Assembly (NCBI GenBank): GCA_039707655.1
Contig: CM077676.1
Span: 239,028,866 to 239,092,865, forward strand
Source: Elymus sibiricus
Taxonomy: Eukaryota; Streptophyta; Magnoliopsida; Poales; Poaceae
Reading direction: 5' to 3'
Length of the DNA stretch: 64,000 nt
Notes under the pieces: generated by a model
Told to the model about the DNA's origin: nothing
The model's database searches: none
What the model saw: only the letters and a program-made list of their open reading frames with translations
Program-made: the position numbers and the translations under genes
Part shown: piece by piece, positions 1 to 8,841 of the stretch
Layout of the letters: each line of letters begins with the position of its first letter
Position numbering within the stretch: the stretch's first letter is position 1

Positions 1-113
1 AATATTAATAAAGATCAGTTCTGTTCTATTCCAAGTTGTTGTGTGTTTCCAAAAGACATGATCTCTGGGTTGGAAATACTGGGTAAACCGGTCCTCTGAG
101 CCGGGGTGCCACA
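1..113 (+). repeat. 3' end of an LTR (element G0)
   Basis: This is the tail of an LTR entering from outside the window. It ends in CACA at 113, and a primer-site-like sequence follows directly. The gag start downstream shows that the element reads on the plus strand. The LTR start is not visible, so its length and family cannot be given. Confidence 0.55.
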
Positions 114-116
114 ACG

Positions 117-135
117 CTTGGAATCAGAGCCGCGC
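117..135 (+). promoter_or_regulatory. Primer binding site of G0
   Basis: TTGGAATCAGAGCC resembles the TGGTATCAGAGC primer site that pairs with the 3' end of initiator methionine tRNA in plant LTR retrotransposons. It differs at one position. It lies a few bases inside the LTR end at 113, where minus-strand priming should occur. Confidence 0.55.
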
Positions 136-278
136 TGACTATAGGACACCCTAGTTAACCCCGCGCTAGAACCTCGATTAGCTTAGAGTCTTGGTTTCTC
201 CTTTGCTTGTTGCATCTGATTGTTGCATGGCATGCATATAGTTTATTGTTGTGCTAACCGCTGGTTTGATGAGTGTAG

Positions 279-509
279 ATGGAACCAGTTCCGTACCACT
301 ACAACCATGAGCCGGCACCGTTCACTTTTCCAGTACTGCTCCGTAGTATCTGGCTTCGGCTGTATCCCAACGGCGAAGACCCAGTGTATCAGGTGTTCTG
401 AGAGATGCTTGCTGGTTCAGTGTATGAGTATCACGTGGAGGCTTTTCTTACTGCGAGTTCGGATATTGGCAGCTACTCCCGCTCTTCCAAGAGCGGAACT
501 GCTTCTAGT
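279..509 (+). pseudogene. Truncated gag start of G0
   Basis: A reading frame opens at the ATG at 279 (MEPVPYHYNHEP...) about 145 bases after the primer site, where gag should begin. One TGA interrupts the frame just before residue MLAGSVYEYHVEAF. At about 510 the frame runs into sequence of an unrelated element. Only about 75 residues remain, with no zinc knuckle or catalytic motif. The gag identity rests on position and on the plus-strand LTR/primer-site layout, not on a recognised domain. Confidence 0.5.
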
Positions 510-656
510 AGCAAAGTTTGTACCATCAAAATATGGACCTCTACGGTGATAGTTACCCTCACTAGACGCCATACTCTCCTAGGTTGTGAAACCAAGGCTC
601 TGATCACCAAAGCAATGGAAATCAAGGCTTACGGAGACCAAAACTCTGATACCACT
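510..656 (-). repeat. Stray internal fragment of the S1 family
   Basis: This segment is nearly identical to 8695-8841, which is the primer site, leader and first codons of the S1 gag. It directly abuts the outer end of the S1 3' LTR at 657. A normal insertion would have a target duplication and unrelated host DNA there. The order internal fragment, LTR, internal, LTR is expected after unequal recombination between two copies or after a tandem arrangement. The left border at about 510 is abrupt. Confidence 0.8.
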
Positions 657-2236
657 TGTAGGATCAAAAGTATGTCTAGAGGGGGGGTGATTAGACTACT
701 TGACCAAATAAAAACCTAACCTTTTCCCAATTTTAGTTGTAGGAAGATTTTAGCAACAACACAAGTCAAGCATCACCCTACACATGCAATTCTAAGAATG
801 TGGCAGCGGAAAGTAAACAATTGCATATGTAAGTAAAGGAGAAGAGTTTGGAGAAGGCAAACGCAATGGAGACACAGTGATTTTTGGCGTGGTTCCGATA
901 GGTGGTGCTATCGTACGTCCACGTTGATGGAGACTTCAACCCACGAAGGGTAACGGCTGCGCGAGTCCACGGAGGGCTCCACCCACGAAGGGTCCATGAA
1001 GAAGCAACCTTGTCTATTCCACCATGGCTTACGTCCACGAAGGACTAGCCTCACTCGGGGTAGATCTTCATGAAGTAGGCGATCTCCTTGCCCTTACAAA
1101 CTCCTTGGTTCAACTCCACATCATGACGGAGGCTCCCAAGTAACACCTAACCAATCTAGGAGACACCACTCTCCAAAAGGAAATAGACGGTGTGTTGTTG
1201 ATGAACTCCTTGCTCTTGTGCTTCAAATGATAGTCTTCCCAACACTCAAACAACTCCTCACAGATTTGGCTATGGTGGAAGAAGGATTTGAGTGGAAAGC
1301 AACTTGGGAAAGGCTAGAAATCAAGGTTCAAATGGTAGGAATGGAATAGCTTGATCTCAACACATGAGTAGGTGGTTCTCTCTCAGAAAATGTGTAGTAG
1401 AAGAGTAGGCACGTTCTGATGGCTCTCCTCCCTGAGAAGGAAGTGGTGGAGGGGTATATATAGCCTCCACACAAAATCCAACCGTTACACACTTTTGACC
1501 CAACTCAGTGACACCGAAACCATAATCTCGGTAGCACCGAACTATGTAATAGATATGAACATTAGGAATCTCGGTGGGACCGATACGAATAACTCGGATG
1601 GACCGAAGTGCAATGGCTAGGGCAAACCTCATCTCGGTGGCACCGATTGCATCATCTCGGTAGGACCGAAGTGAAGCAATAAGGCAACAGAGACTTCGCA
1701 AGCCATCTCAGTGTGACCGATTTGCAAAACTCGGTGAGACCGAAGTAGGTGCAAATGATCACAGAGAGTTGGCAAGGCCATCTCGGTGGAACCGAGATCC
1801 ATATCGGTGGATCCGATTTGTTAGGGTTTTGGCAGTGGCTAAGTCTAGGTGAACTCGGTGGCTCCGGATAGGAAATTTCGGTGGGGCCGAGTTGGAATGT
1901 GGGTTTTGGACATATTTGGATAGAGAAAGTGGTTGAGGGTTTAGGAGTACTCTCACTAAGCACTTGAGCAAAAGGACCATTAAGCAACACCTCATCCCCT
2001 TTTAATAGTATTGGCCTTCCTATGGACTCAATGTGATCTTGGATCACTAAACCAAAAATGTAGAGTCTTGATCTTTTGCCAATCCTTGTCCTTAGCATTT
2101 TGAGGGGTCCACATCTCTAGTCCATGCCATGCCAATCATTGAACATCCTGAAATCTTTAACTTGAATGGACATTAGTTCAATGAGATATCTGTTGTTATG
2201 AATTACCAAAACCACCAAGGGAGCAAATGTGTTTCA
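657..2236 (-). repeat. S1 3' LTR
   Basis: On the plus strand it reads TGTAGGATC...GTGTTTCA. It matches 8842-10422 along its full length. Positions 1500-1880 hold about a dozen copies of the palindrome TCGGTNNNACCGA or close variants. A TATATATA box lies at 1455-1462, oriented for minus-strand transcription. Several open frames cross this LTR but have no coding support. Confidence 0.9.
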
Positions 2237-2253
2237 ATCTCGCCCTTTTTGGT
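2237..2253 (-). promoter_or_regulatory. S1 polypurine tract
   Basis: On the minus strand AAAAAGGGCGAGAT lies directly before the TGAAACAC start of the 3' LTR. This is the position and composition expected for the plus-strand primer tract of an LTR retrotransposon. Confidence 0.7.
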
Positions 2254-2745
2254 AATTGATGACAACATATAGATCAAAGCTTCGATAATGATTAAATGAA
2301 TGGAATACGTCGTCGCTTTGAGAAGTATGTGATAAGCAAGAGCTCCCCCTAAATTTGTGCATTATTAAAAATTTGCGTTTGAATGCAAATGCACAATCGA
2401 TTAGGCTCATGGGTCACTCTTCCATGTCACATACATCTTGGTGGAGCGCGCAAAATGATATAAGTGGAATGGTAAGCACGCATCACCAACACAAGTAAGT
2501 GATCATACAAGATAATGATAAAGATAAGCATTGATCATCACAAGAAGCATAGTACTCACAAACATAGTGTCAAGCACACACATCAAACAAAGTACCAAAC
2601 AAAATAGTAGCAAAAGAACTCGAGAGAAATCCAACGGGCAAAGCAAAGCAAAACTCTCTCTCTCGAAGCTAAGATCTATACAAATTCTCCCCCTTTGGCA
2701 ACAAGTACCAAAAAGATCGAATAGGTATAGGACTAATGCGGCTCT
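2254..2745. other. S1 3' non-coding region
   Basis: AT-rich sequence between the second S1 ORF and the polypurine tract. It includes the minus-strand G-rich string AGGGGGAGCT (2341 region), which recurs near 6190. I see no gene or repeat array here. Confidence 0.5.
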
Positions 2746-3201
2746 CTAAGCACGATCCTCGGAAGCTCCTGAAGGCGATCTCCTGCTGGCAGCTCCGGTG
2801 TGCGTAGACGGCGTCGAAAGAAGAGCGTCCGCGAAGGCTTCTGCAGATGTCTGTTGGACTGGTGGAGTGGACACCGGAGGTGGCACTGTAGCAGCAGCAG
2901 CAGCAGGTGTAGAGACTATGGTCCTCGGATCCATAACTGGCACTGCAGCAGATCTGGCTGCTCTGGGCACAGTCTGAAATCTCTCGGTGGTAGGTCTATC
3001 ATCTCCACTATCATTAGAAGGGGCTGTCCTGATAGCATCAACATCGCTCTTCAGCTTCTCCACTGTAGTCTGGATCTCAGTGACCTTGACATCTAGATCA
3101 TGAAACTTTGTCTCGATTATCCGCTCTAAGCTAGCCTGGTGCTGGGAGAGGTTGGCCAGACTTTGCTCAATCCTCAGGGTGGCTTCTAGCAGATATGTCA
3201 T
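2746..3201 (-). CDS. C-terminal coiled-coil part of the S1 second protein
   Basis: This is a 151-residue frame in the -1 register relative to the 541-residue ORF. Its first 60 residues (TYLLEATLRIEQSLANLSQ, IIETKFHDLDVKVTEIQ) have heptad spacing typical of a coiled coil. A Pro/Ser/Thr-rich tail follows. The same frame is open upstream of the ATG (KSKSDQ precedes it). This suggests the two frames were once one protein and that the ATGA overlap is a by-product of a frameshift. A real reinitiation arrangement is possible but less likely. Confidence 0.55.
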   Translation of the reverse strand: MTYLLEATLRIEQSLANLSQHQASLERIIETKFHDLDVKVTEIQTTVEKLKSDVDAIRTAPSNDSGDDRPTTERFQTVPRAARSAAVPVMDPRTIVSTPAAAAATVPPPVSTPPVQQTSAEAFADALLSTPSTHTGAASRRSPSGASEDRA

Positions 3202-4823
3202 TTGGTCAGACTTAGACTTGAGATTTGCAACTGGAGCATTGGGAGTTGTTGCCTCCTTGGCTGCTTTGGCTTCTTTGGTTCTCGAATCTTCTGTTGGGCT
3301 TGAGCAGAAGTGGGATGCGAAGGATCCATCACGATAACATTATCCTCAAACTCTGGATGCAGTGGCAGATGCTCACGATCAAGAAGATAAGTGTTGGTTC
3401 CAACCTTGGAATTGATCAACATCTGGATGTGTGGAGCGTATCCGCACGATCTCTTCTGATCATCTGCAGTCATCTTGATAGTTTCCACAATCAAACTCAT
3501 CACCTTAAATTTTTGAGGTGTGTCAAACAAATGCAGCAAGTTGATGAAGTGGCCTCGTATCATCTTATCATCACCTGATTTGGGTAATAGAGTATACCGC
3601 AAGATAGTGTTAGTGGTGGCCAGTCCTGGCAGCAGATGCTTCACTGATCCAAGCTTATGTGTCTCGATGTCCTTCTGGGGTATTGCTGTGTACATGTTGG
3701 CCATGGAGTTGTGATCCATCTTGAGCTTGGCATAGATATCATAGTCATCATCCTCTTCCTTGGGAGCACCAAGAAGACTTGGCCACTCAGAGATGGTTGA
3801 CTGGTACCTGATACCCTCAGTCATCCACACAATTCGGCCATCTGGATAGAAATGAGCTGTAGAGTAGAATTGCATGACCATTTCATCATTCCACTTCGTT
3901 AACTTCTGTCCAACAAAGTCATCAACACCTGCAATCCTGAAGCTCTCAGGAACATGGGGGAAATAATCCTCATTTTGATCAATGTATTCCCAATCCACCC
4001 ATCTCATGTCACTAACAATGGGTTTCTTATCCAACAGAATGGTTTCATAAAAGTCTTGTTGTTCTCGTGTGTGAAAGCGATAGTCACATGTTGTTTTCCT
4101 CCTTGCAGCATAAGGATCTGACAGTCTCCACTGACACAGTCCTTTGTCTTTCCTTAGCATCATATTTTCTGCAACTGGGTGTGCATCATCATGGTCTGGA
4201 ATCTTGGGTTTCAATTTCCTGAGCACTAGTGGCTCTTCATCAACATTTGCCTCAGGCACTGGGGCCTTGTTCTTCTCAGCAGCAGAAATATTCCTTGTAG
4301 ACCTCTTGGGTGCTGGAGCTTTTGGTTTGGACTTGGTGGGGGCAGCAGTCCTGATTGCATCTGACATGAGCTTCTGAGCTTTTGCTGGGGGTGCATTAGT
4401 TGCTGGCTCCTCCTCCTCCTCTGAATCATTCCTCGTGGAGGGACTTCCAAGCACATGAGCTGTAGTCTTCCTAGCTCTCTTCTTCTTTGCTCCTGCAGCT
4501 GGTTCTGTGTCACTTGGCTCTTCAAGTGTGAATTGCATTGTTTGCTTAGGAACTTTCCTCACAGTAGTTCTCTCTTTGGCAGAAGTAGGCTTGGTGCTAT
4601 ACTCCTTAGCAAGCACGACTCTTTTCTTCTTTGTTGCTGCTGCACTAGCAACAAAATCTTCATCCTCACTGTCTAAGGTTCTCTTCTTCCGTGTTCTAGT
4701 GGCAGCCTTAGGAAGATCTGGAGAGCTCCTCTCTCCCTCATAGAAACTTTCTGCAGGACTTGATCCTTCAGTGAGTTCTGCATTCTGCTCTGACTTGTTC
4801 TGGCTGTCGCTGTCATCTGACAT
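3198..4823 (-). CDS. S1 second ORF, putative plant transposon protein
   Basis: A 541-residue frame of unknown function occupies the place where pol would be expected. Residues 1-200 are low-complexity and rich in Lys, Ser and Glu, with basic clusters such as TRKKR and TKKKR that could be nuclear-localisation signals. From about residue 220 there is a compact region (WRLSDPYAARR, MRWVDWEYIDQNEDYFP, LLPGLATTNTILRYTLLP) of the kind annotated in grasses as a putative plant transposon domain; that label is from memory. The frame ends in a TGA that overlaps the ATG of the next frame (ATGA). The last residues look out of frame, because the following frame carries a natural continuation. I therefore read this as the N-terminal part of a longer protein broken by a single-base indel near 3225-3260. 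Confidence 0.65.
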   Translation of the reverse strand: MSDDSDSQNKSEQNAELTEGSSPAESFYEGERSSPDLPKAATRTRKKRTLDSEDEDFVASAAATKKKRVVLAKEYSTKPTSAKERTTVRKVPKQTMQFTLEEPSDTEPAAGAKKKRARKTTAHVLGSPSTRNDSEEEEEPATNAPPAKAQKLMSDAIRTAAPTKSKPKAPAPKRSTRNISAAEKNKAPVPEANVDEEPLVLRKLKPKIPDHDDAHPVAENMMLRKDKGLCQWRLSDPYAARRKTTCDYRFHTREQQDFYETILLDKKPIVSDMRWVDWEYIDQNEDYFPHVPESFRIAGVDDFVGQKLTKWNDEMVMQFYSTAHFYPDGRIVWMTEGIRYQSTISEWPSLLGAPKEEDDDYDIYAKLKMDHNSMANMYTAIPQKDIETHKLGSVKHLLPGLATTNTILRYTLLPKSGDDKMIRGHFINLLHLFDTPQKFKVMSLIVETIKMTADDQKRSCGYAPHIQMLINSKVGTNTYLLDREHLPLHPEFEDNVIVMDPSHPTSAQAQQKIREPKKPKQPRRQQLPMLQLQISSLSLTK

Positions 4824-4929
4824 CTTGCTGAGCTGACCCTGTGAATAGATGGGTATGGGCAGAGTAGATGAGTCATCACAAAAAGCAGAAGTTTTTCATA
4901 AAAATTGAGTTCAACTCTTAGTTTCAAGT

Positions 4930-5790
4930 TTTCACAGAAGGCGTTTCGGATGGACCGAGTTGATCATCTCGGTGATACCGAAGCACTCTACAAAAACCTT
5001 GCATTCCATTTTGGTCAGACCGAGATGGGTTTCGGTGTCTCCAAGATGCTAGGGTTTCACTGAGACTTTACTTTCGGTCTCACCGATTCGTACAACTCGG
5101 TGGCACCGAGACGTACTAGTGCTATGGCCTGAGGCCAAATCGGTGGGACCAAAAATTTCTAATCGGTCAGTCCAAGATGCGTTCGGCGGAAACTTAAACC
5201 TAAAAATTTCGCTCGAATCTAATCTACGGAATTCTTCTGGTGGAATAAGCATTGCAATCTGTGGCAAGAATAATGGCAATCCTATCGTGCATTGAATCGG
5301 AAAATGGAGCACGAGAGGGATCGAATCTCACCCTAACTCGGTGGAGATTCTCTACGGCGGCAATGGCGGGGCAGATTGCCATTGACGGCAACTGAATCCG
5401 GCGGCGAGGGCGCGCTGGAGACGACGACGAAGTCCGGAGACGAGGGCGACGGCAGCAACGGGGTGTGGGAGCGAAAGAGTCGAGAAATTTCAACCGTTCG
5501 AGCCCGCGCAATATATATACCCGTACGTTGTCGGTGGCTCCGAGTTGGACAACTCGGTGGCACCGATATGTGTAACTGTACGCAGATTAGCACATCGGTG
5601 GCTCCGAAGTGGTTCAACTCGGTGGCACCGAGATGGAAAACCTAGATCAATCTAAGTGATTTTGGTTGGACCGAGTTTGAGTGAATTGGTTCGGCCGAAA
5701 TCAGATAGAGGGTTTTGGAGGTTCAGCCCTTTCAGATCGGTGGCTCCGAGTGCTCCTCACCCGGAGGGTCCGAAAATGACTTGTTCAATT
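4930..5790. repeat. Palindrome-rich spacer of S1
   Basis: This non-coding spacer between gag and the second ORF holds roughly 15 copies of TCGGTNNNACCGA or one-mismatch variants, often about 25-35 bases apart. Both LTRs carry the same motif. The best copies (TCGGTGGCACCGA) have 6-base arms around one central base. No open frame of note is supported here. Confidence 0.8.
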
Positions 5791-6573
5791 TTTGTGATGC
5801 AGCAAGAATAGAATTTGAGACAAGAAAGCATAGATAGCTAGAGAAGGTACTTAGGCATTCTTGTACATCCACTTGGTCAGAAAAACCAAGACAATCAAAG
5901 CAACAAATGGATGTCCTCGAATGATGAAAACATGCAAACCAACATGCTCACACAATAAGATAGCAAATGAAATATGTGTCAAACATGCACAACCAATTCT
6001 AGCATCTATCAAGCAATGGCGATGACTAGGTCATCTATATATGAGTATATTGACTTAGGAGCCAAATGAGAACATTTGATCATAGGTCATACTCATCGTT
6101 TAAGCACAAGTGGGGTTGCCACTTTTTACATAAAGCATTGATGTGTTCACACCATTAGAGTTGCTTTAGCTCAACTGTTTAGAGCAAAGCTCCCCCTAGA
6201 TGTGATATCCCCCCTAAGAGGGATGAACTAACCTTGGGTTTTGTCGATGATGACTTCATGTAGATGTTGAAGATGTGGATGCTCAATGTTGATGTAGACC
6301 ATCAAGAGTTGGGAGCAATCCTTTGGAGTTTTGTGCTTTCAATACCTACATGGGTTAGTCCCACACAAGGAACATACAAGGATATCCATAGACATAGAGT
6401 GAAATACACATATGATGATGTCCATGAATGCATTGAATACCTTGTCCCTTGTCTTACCAACAAGAGGGTTTGTGACTCCATGAACTAGTGCAAAATGTGG
6501 AAGTTGGTTGCACAAGTTCTTGCCATAAAGAATGTGAGTGAAGTTTGTTGGCGGAGTCACCCTCAAGAACTCT
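5791..6573. other. S1 gag 3' spacer
   Basis: AT-rich sequence downstream of gag on the minus strand. It contains G-rich stretches on the minus strand near 6190-6220 (AGCTCCCCCT and CCCCCCTAAGAGGG read on plus). No coding frame is supported, and integrase or reverse transcriptase motifs are absent. Confidence 0.5.
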
Positions 6574-8757
6574 CTAGTTCTTCTTCTTTTGGACCCACAT
6601 CAACTTGATGGGAATCCTTGGAGTTGTAGTAGCACTTGATGAAGTAGAACTTGATGAAGTCTTGGGAACCCACTTGACCATGGCTTGAGGAGCTTCTTCA
6701 AAGGAATCAATCTCTTCTTGAAGCTTGTCCTTGCCTTTTAGCTTGTGGTCTTGTGGCGGAAGATCTTCTTGAGCTTGTGTTCCCTTGAAGGAAGTAGGAT
6801 CATACTTCTCTTGTTGAGGAACAAACTTTGTCTTGGGGTATTGATCTTCTTCCCACTCAACTCCATTGGCATTGAACTTTCGTTCAAAACCAACACCTTG
6901 GTTCTTCCGGTGCCTTCCTTGCTTGCGTACAATTTCCTCAAATTGCTTACTCCCGGCAAGACTCTTGTAGACACCTTTTTCTATAATTCCTTTAAATAGC
7001 ATATTTTCTTGCTCAAGTGTAACTTGGCTAAGAGAATCATTAGTGGAATCAATAGAACTACTAGAAGCAACAACATTGGATTTAGCATTGTTATTGTTAC
7101 TACTAGAGGTAGAACCCTTGTTGCTAGTTTGCTTAGGTTTAACTTGTGGCATAAAGGTAGACAAGAGTAAACGTTTGGCAAGATATGAAGAACACTTCTT
7201 TCGAAGATCGTCATTGATAGCTTTAAGAAACTCATGCTCTTGCTCTAAATTTAGCTTCTTGAAGCGTAGCTTCTCATGAGTTCCTAGAAGTTCTCTATTA
7301 TCCTCTTGAGTTGTTTCATGAGCTAACTTAAGAGCATTTAGTTCTTTAGTTAGATGCTCAATCTCCTTCATAGCATTGTCACTCATTTCCTCTTGACTAT
7401 CATGATTACTAGCATTTTCATTATAGCTCACATCACTATCCTTATCAACAAGTAAATCATCATCACCAAGCAAATCATCTTCATCACTATTGAAATCAAG
7501 ATACTCGGGGTGTGATACCTTGGGGCCTTTTGCCATGAAGCATCTTCCAATTCCTTCATTTGTTGAGTCAAATAGATCATAGGAGTTGGATGACACAAGA
7601 GCAAGTCCGGCAACACCTTCATCTTGACTATAGTCGGAGTTGGAGTGACAACTTCTCTCGGAGTGGTTGTCGAAATCGGAGCCGAAAACCCATTCACCAA
7701 CATGAGCTTGATGTCTTCTTCTTGTGTAGCTATTGGATGACTTGTCCTTCCTCTCCGAATCCTTCCTTCTTAGAGAGTGTCTTCGTTCATAACGATCATC
7801 TCTACTCCTTCTCTCCTTATGAGGTGATTCATCTCTTCTATGTCTTCCTCTTGGTGATTCGTCTCTTTTCTTGTAGGGAGCCGTACACTCATTGGAGTAG
7901 TGTCTGGGCTTTCCACAATTGTAGCAATTACGGTCACGACTTGATGATCTTCTCTCATAGTGTCTTGAGCTAGAGCTTGTTTCTTTCCCTTTGTTCTTGT
8001 AGAACTTGTTGAACCTTTTCACCATTAGGCTTATCTCTTCATTGGATACTAGCTTGTCACTTGGAGTTGTTGGAGCATCGGTTGAGGCTTTGTAAGCACC
8101 ACTTGATTTGTTATGTAGCTCCTCTTTGTCCTTAAGTGACATTTCATGAGTAACAATCCTTCCAATGACTTCCGTAGGCTTGAGATCTTTGTAATTTGGC
8201 ATCATTTGAATCAATGTGCAAACGGTATCATATTTTCCATCCACAGCTCTAAGTATATTCTTGATGATGAATTTGTCGGTCATCTCTTCACTTCCTAAGC
8301 CGGCAATCTCATTTGTGATGAGAGCAAGCCTAGAGTACATCTCAGCAACTCCTTCACCATCCTTCATCTTGAACTTGTCAAGTTGACTTTGAAGCACATC
8401 CAACTTAGATTCCTTGACGGACTCGGTACCCTCATGCATATCAACCAAAGTATCCCAAATTTCCTTTGCATTCTCGAGGTGGCTGATTTTGTTGAATTCT
8501 TCGGGACACAAACCGTTGAATGGAATGTCACAAGCTTGAGGATTGTATTGCAACATCTTCAATTCTTCCGGGGTTGCTTCACGATCCGGTTCCTTGCCAT
8601 CCTCAAAGAAGTCGCCTTGCAAGCCAACACGAACAACAGCCCAAACGGCGGGGTTATCACCAAGAATATGCTTTTTAATCTTATGTTTCCAACTAGCAAA
8701 GTTTGTACCATCAAAATATGGACCTCTACGGTGATAGTTACCCTCACTAGACGCCAT
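6574..8757 (-). CDS. gag: S1 Gag polyprotein
   Basis: An intact 727-residue frame begins 84 bases inside the primer site, so the ATG at 8757 is well placed. Residues about 10-220 resemble the plant Copia Gag region (UBN2/DUF4219 type: YFDGTNFASWKHKIKKHI, MKDGEGVAEMYSRLALITNEI). A CX2CX4HX4C zinc knuckle, CYNCGKPRHYSNEC, lies near residue 277, followed by an Arg/Ser/Asp-rich stretch and a coiled-coil region at about 455-530. The protein should assemble the particle and bind RNA. It ends with RIPIKLMWVQKKKN. In related autonomous elements a similar LMWVPK string comes just before the protease, so the polyprotein appears to be cut exactly where pol should begin. This element would need enzymes supplied in trans. 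Confidence 0.85.
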   Translation of the reverse strand: MASSEGNYHRRGPYFDGTNFASWKHKIKKHILGDNPAVWAVVRVGLQGDFFEDGKEPDREATPEELKMLQYNPQACDIPFNGLCPEEFNKISHLENAKEIWDTLVDMHEGTESVKESKLDVLQSQLDKFKMKDGEGVAEMYSRLALITNEIAGLGSEEMTDKFIIKNILRAVDGKYDTVCTLIQMMPNYKDLKPTEVIGRIVTHEMSLKDKEELHNKSSGAYKASTDAPTTPSDKLVSNEEISLMVKRFNKFYKNKGKETSSSSRHYERRSSSRDRNCYNCGKPRHYSNECTAPYKKRDESPRGRHRRDESPHKERRSRDDRYERRHSLRRKDSERKDKSSNSYTRRRHQAHVGEWVFGSDFDNHSERSCHSNSDYSQDEGVAGLALVSSNSYDLFDSTNEGIGRCFMAKGPKVSHPEYLDFNSDEDDLLGDDDLLVDKDSDVSYNENASNHDSQEEMSDNAMKEIEHLTKELNALKLAHETTQEDNRELLGTHEKLRFKKLNLEQEHEFLKAINDDLRKKCSSYLAKRLLLSTFMPQVKPKQTSNKGSTSSSNNNNAKSNVVASSSSIDSTNDSLSQVTLEQENMLFKGIIEKGVYKSLAGSKQFEEIVRKQGRHRKNQGVGFERKFNANGVEWEEDQYPKTKFVPQQEKYDPTSFKGTQAQEDLPPQDHKLKGKDKLQEEIDSFEEAPQAMVKWVPKTSSSSTSSSATTTPRIPIKLMWVQKKKN

Positions 8758-8824
8758 ACTCTCCTAGGTTGTGAAACCAAGGCTATGATCACCAAAGCAA
8801 TGGAAAACAAGGCTTACGGAGACC

Positions 8825-8841
8825 AAAACTCTGATACCACT
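8825..8841 (-). promoter_or_regulatory. S1 primer binding site
   Basis: On the minus strand AGTGGTATCAGAG directly follows the 5' LTR end (CCTACA). TGGTATCAGAG is the standard site pairing with initiator methionine tRNA. The same site is duplicated in the stray fragment at about 640-656. Confidence 0.9.

Noticed and set aside
115..135. Possible tRNA gene fragments at TGGTATCAGAGC-type strings (also 8830, 24810, 30932)
   Set aside because: They are short primer sites beside LTRs, complementary to tRNA 3' ends, without a cloverleaf.
1500..1880. CRISPR-like spaced repeats
   Set aside because: The repeated unit is a short palindrome of 13 bases with irregular spacing inside a plant LTR; there are no cas genes and the genome is a plant's.
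1652..2098. 148-codon minus-strand frame in the S1 LTR (also 9837-10283)
   Set aside because: It lies wholly in the LTR and is built from the palindrome array. It is duplicated only because LTRs are duplicated, and has no domain or start context.
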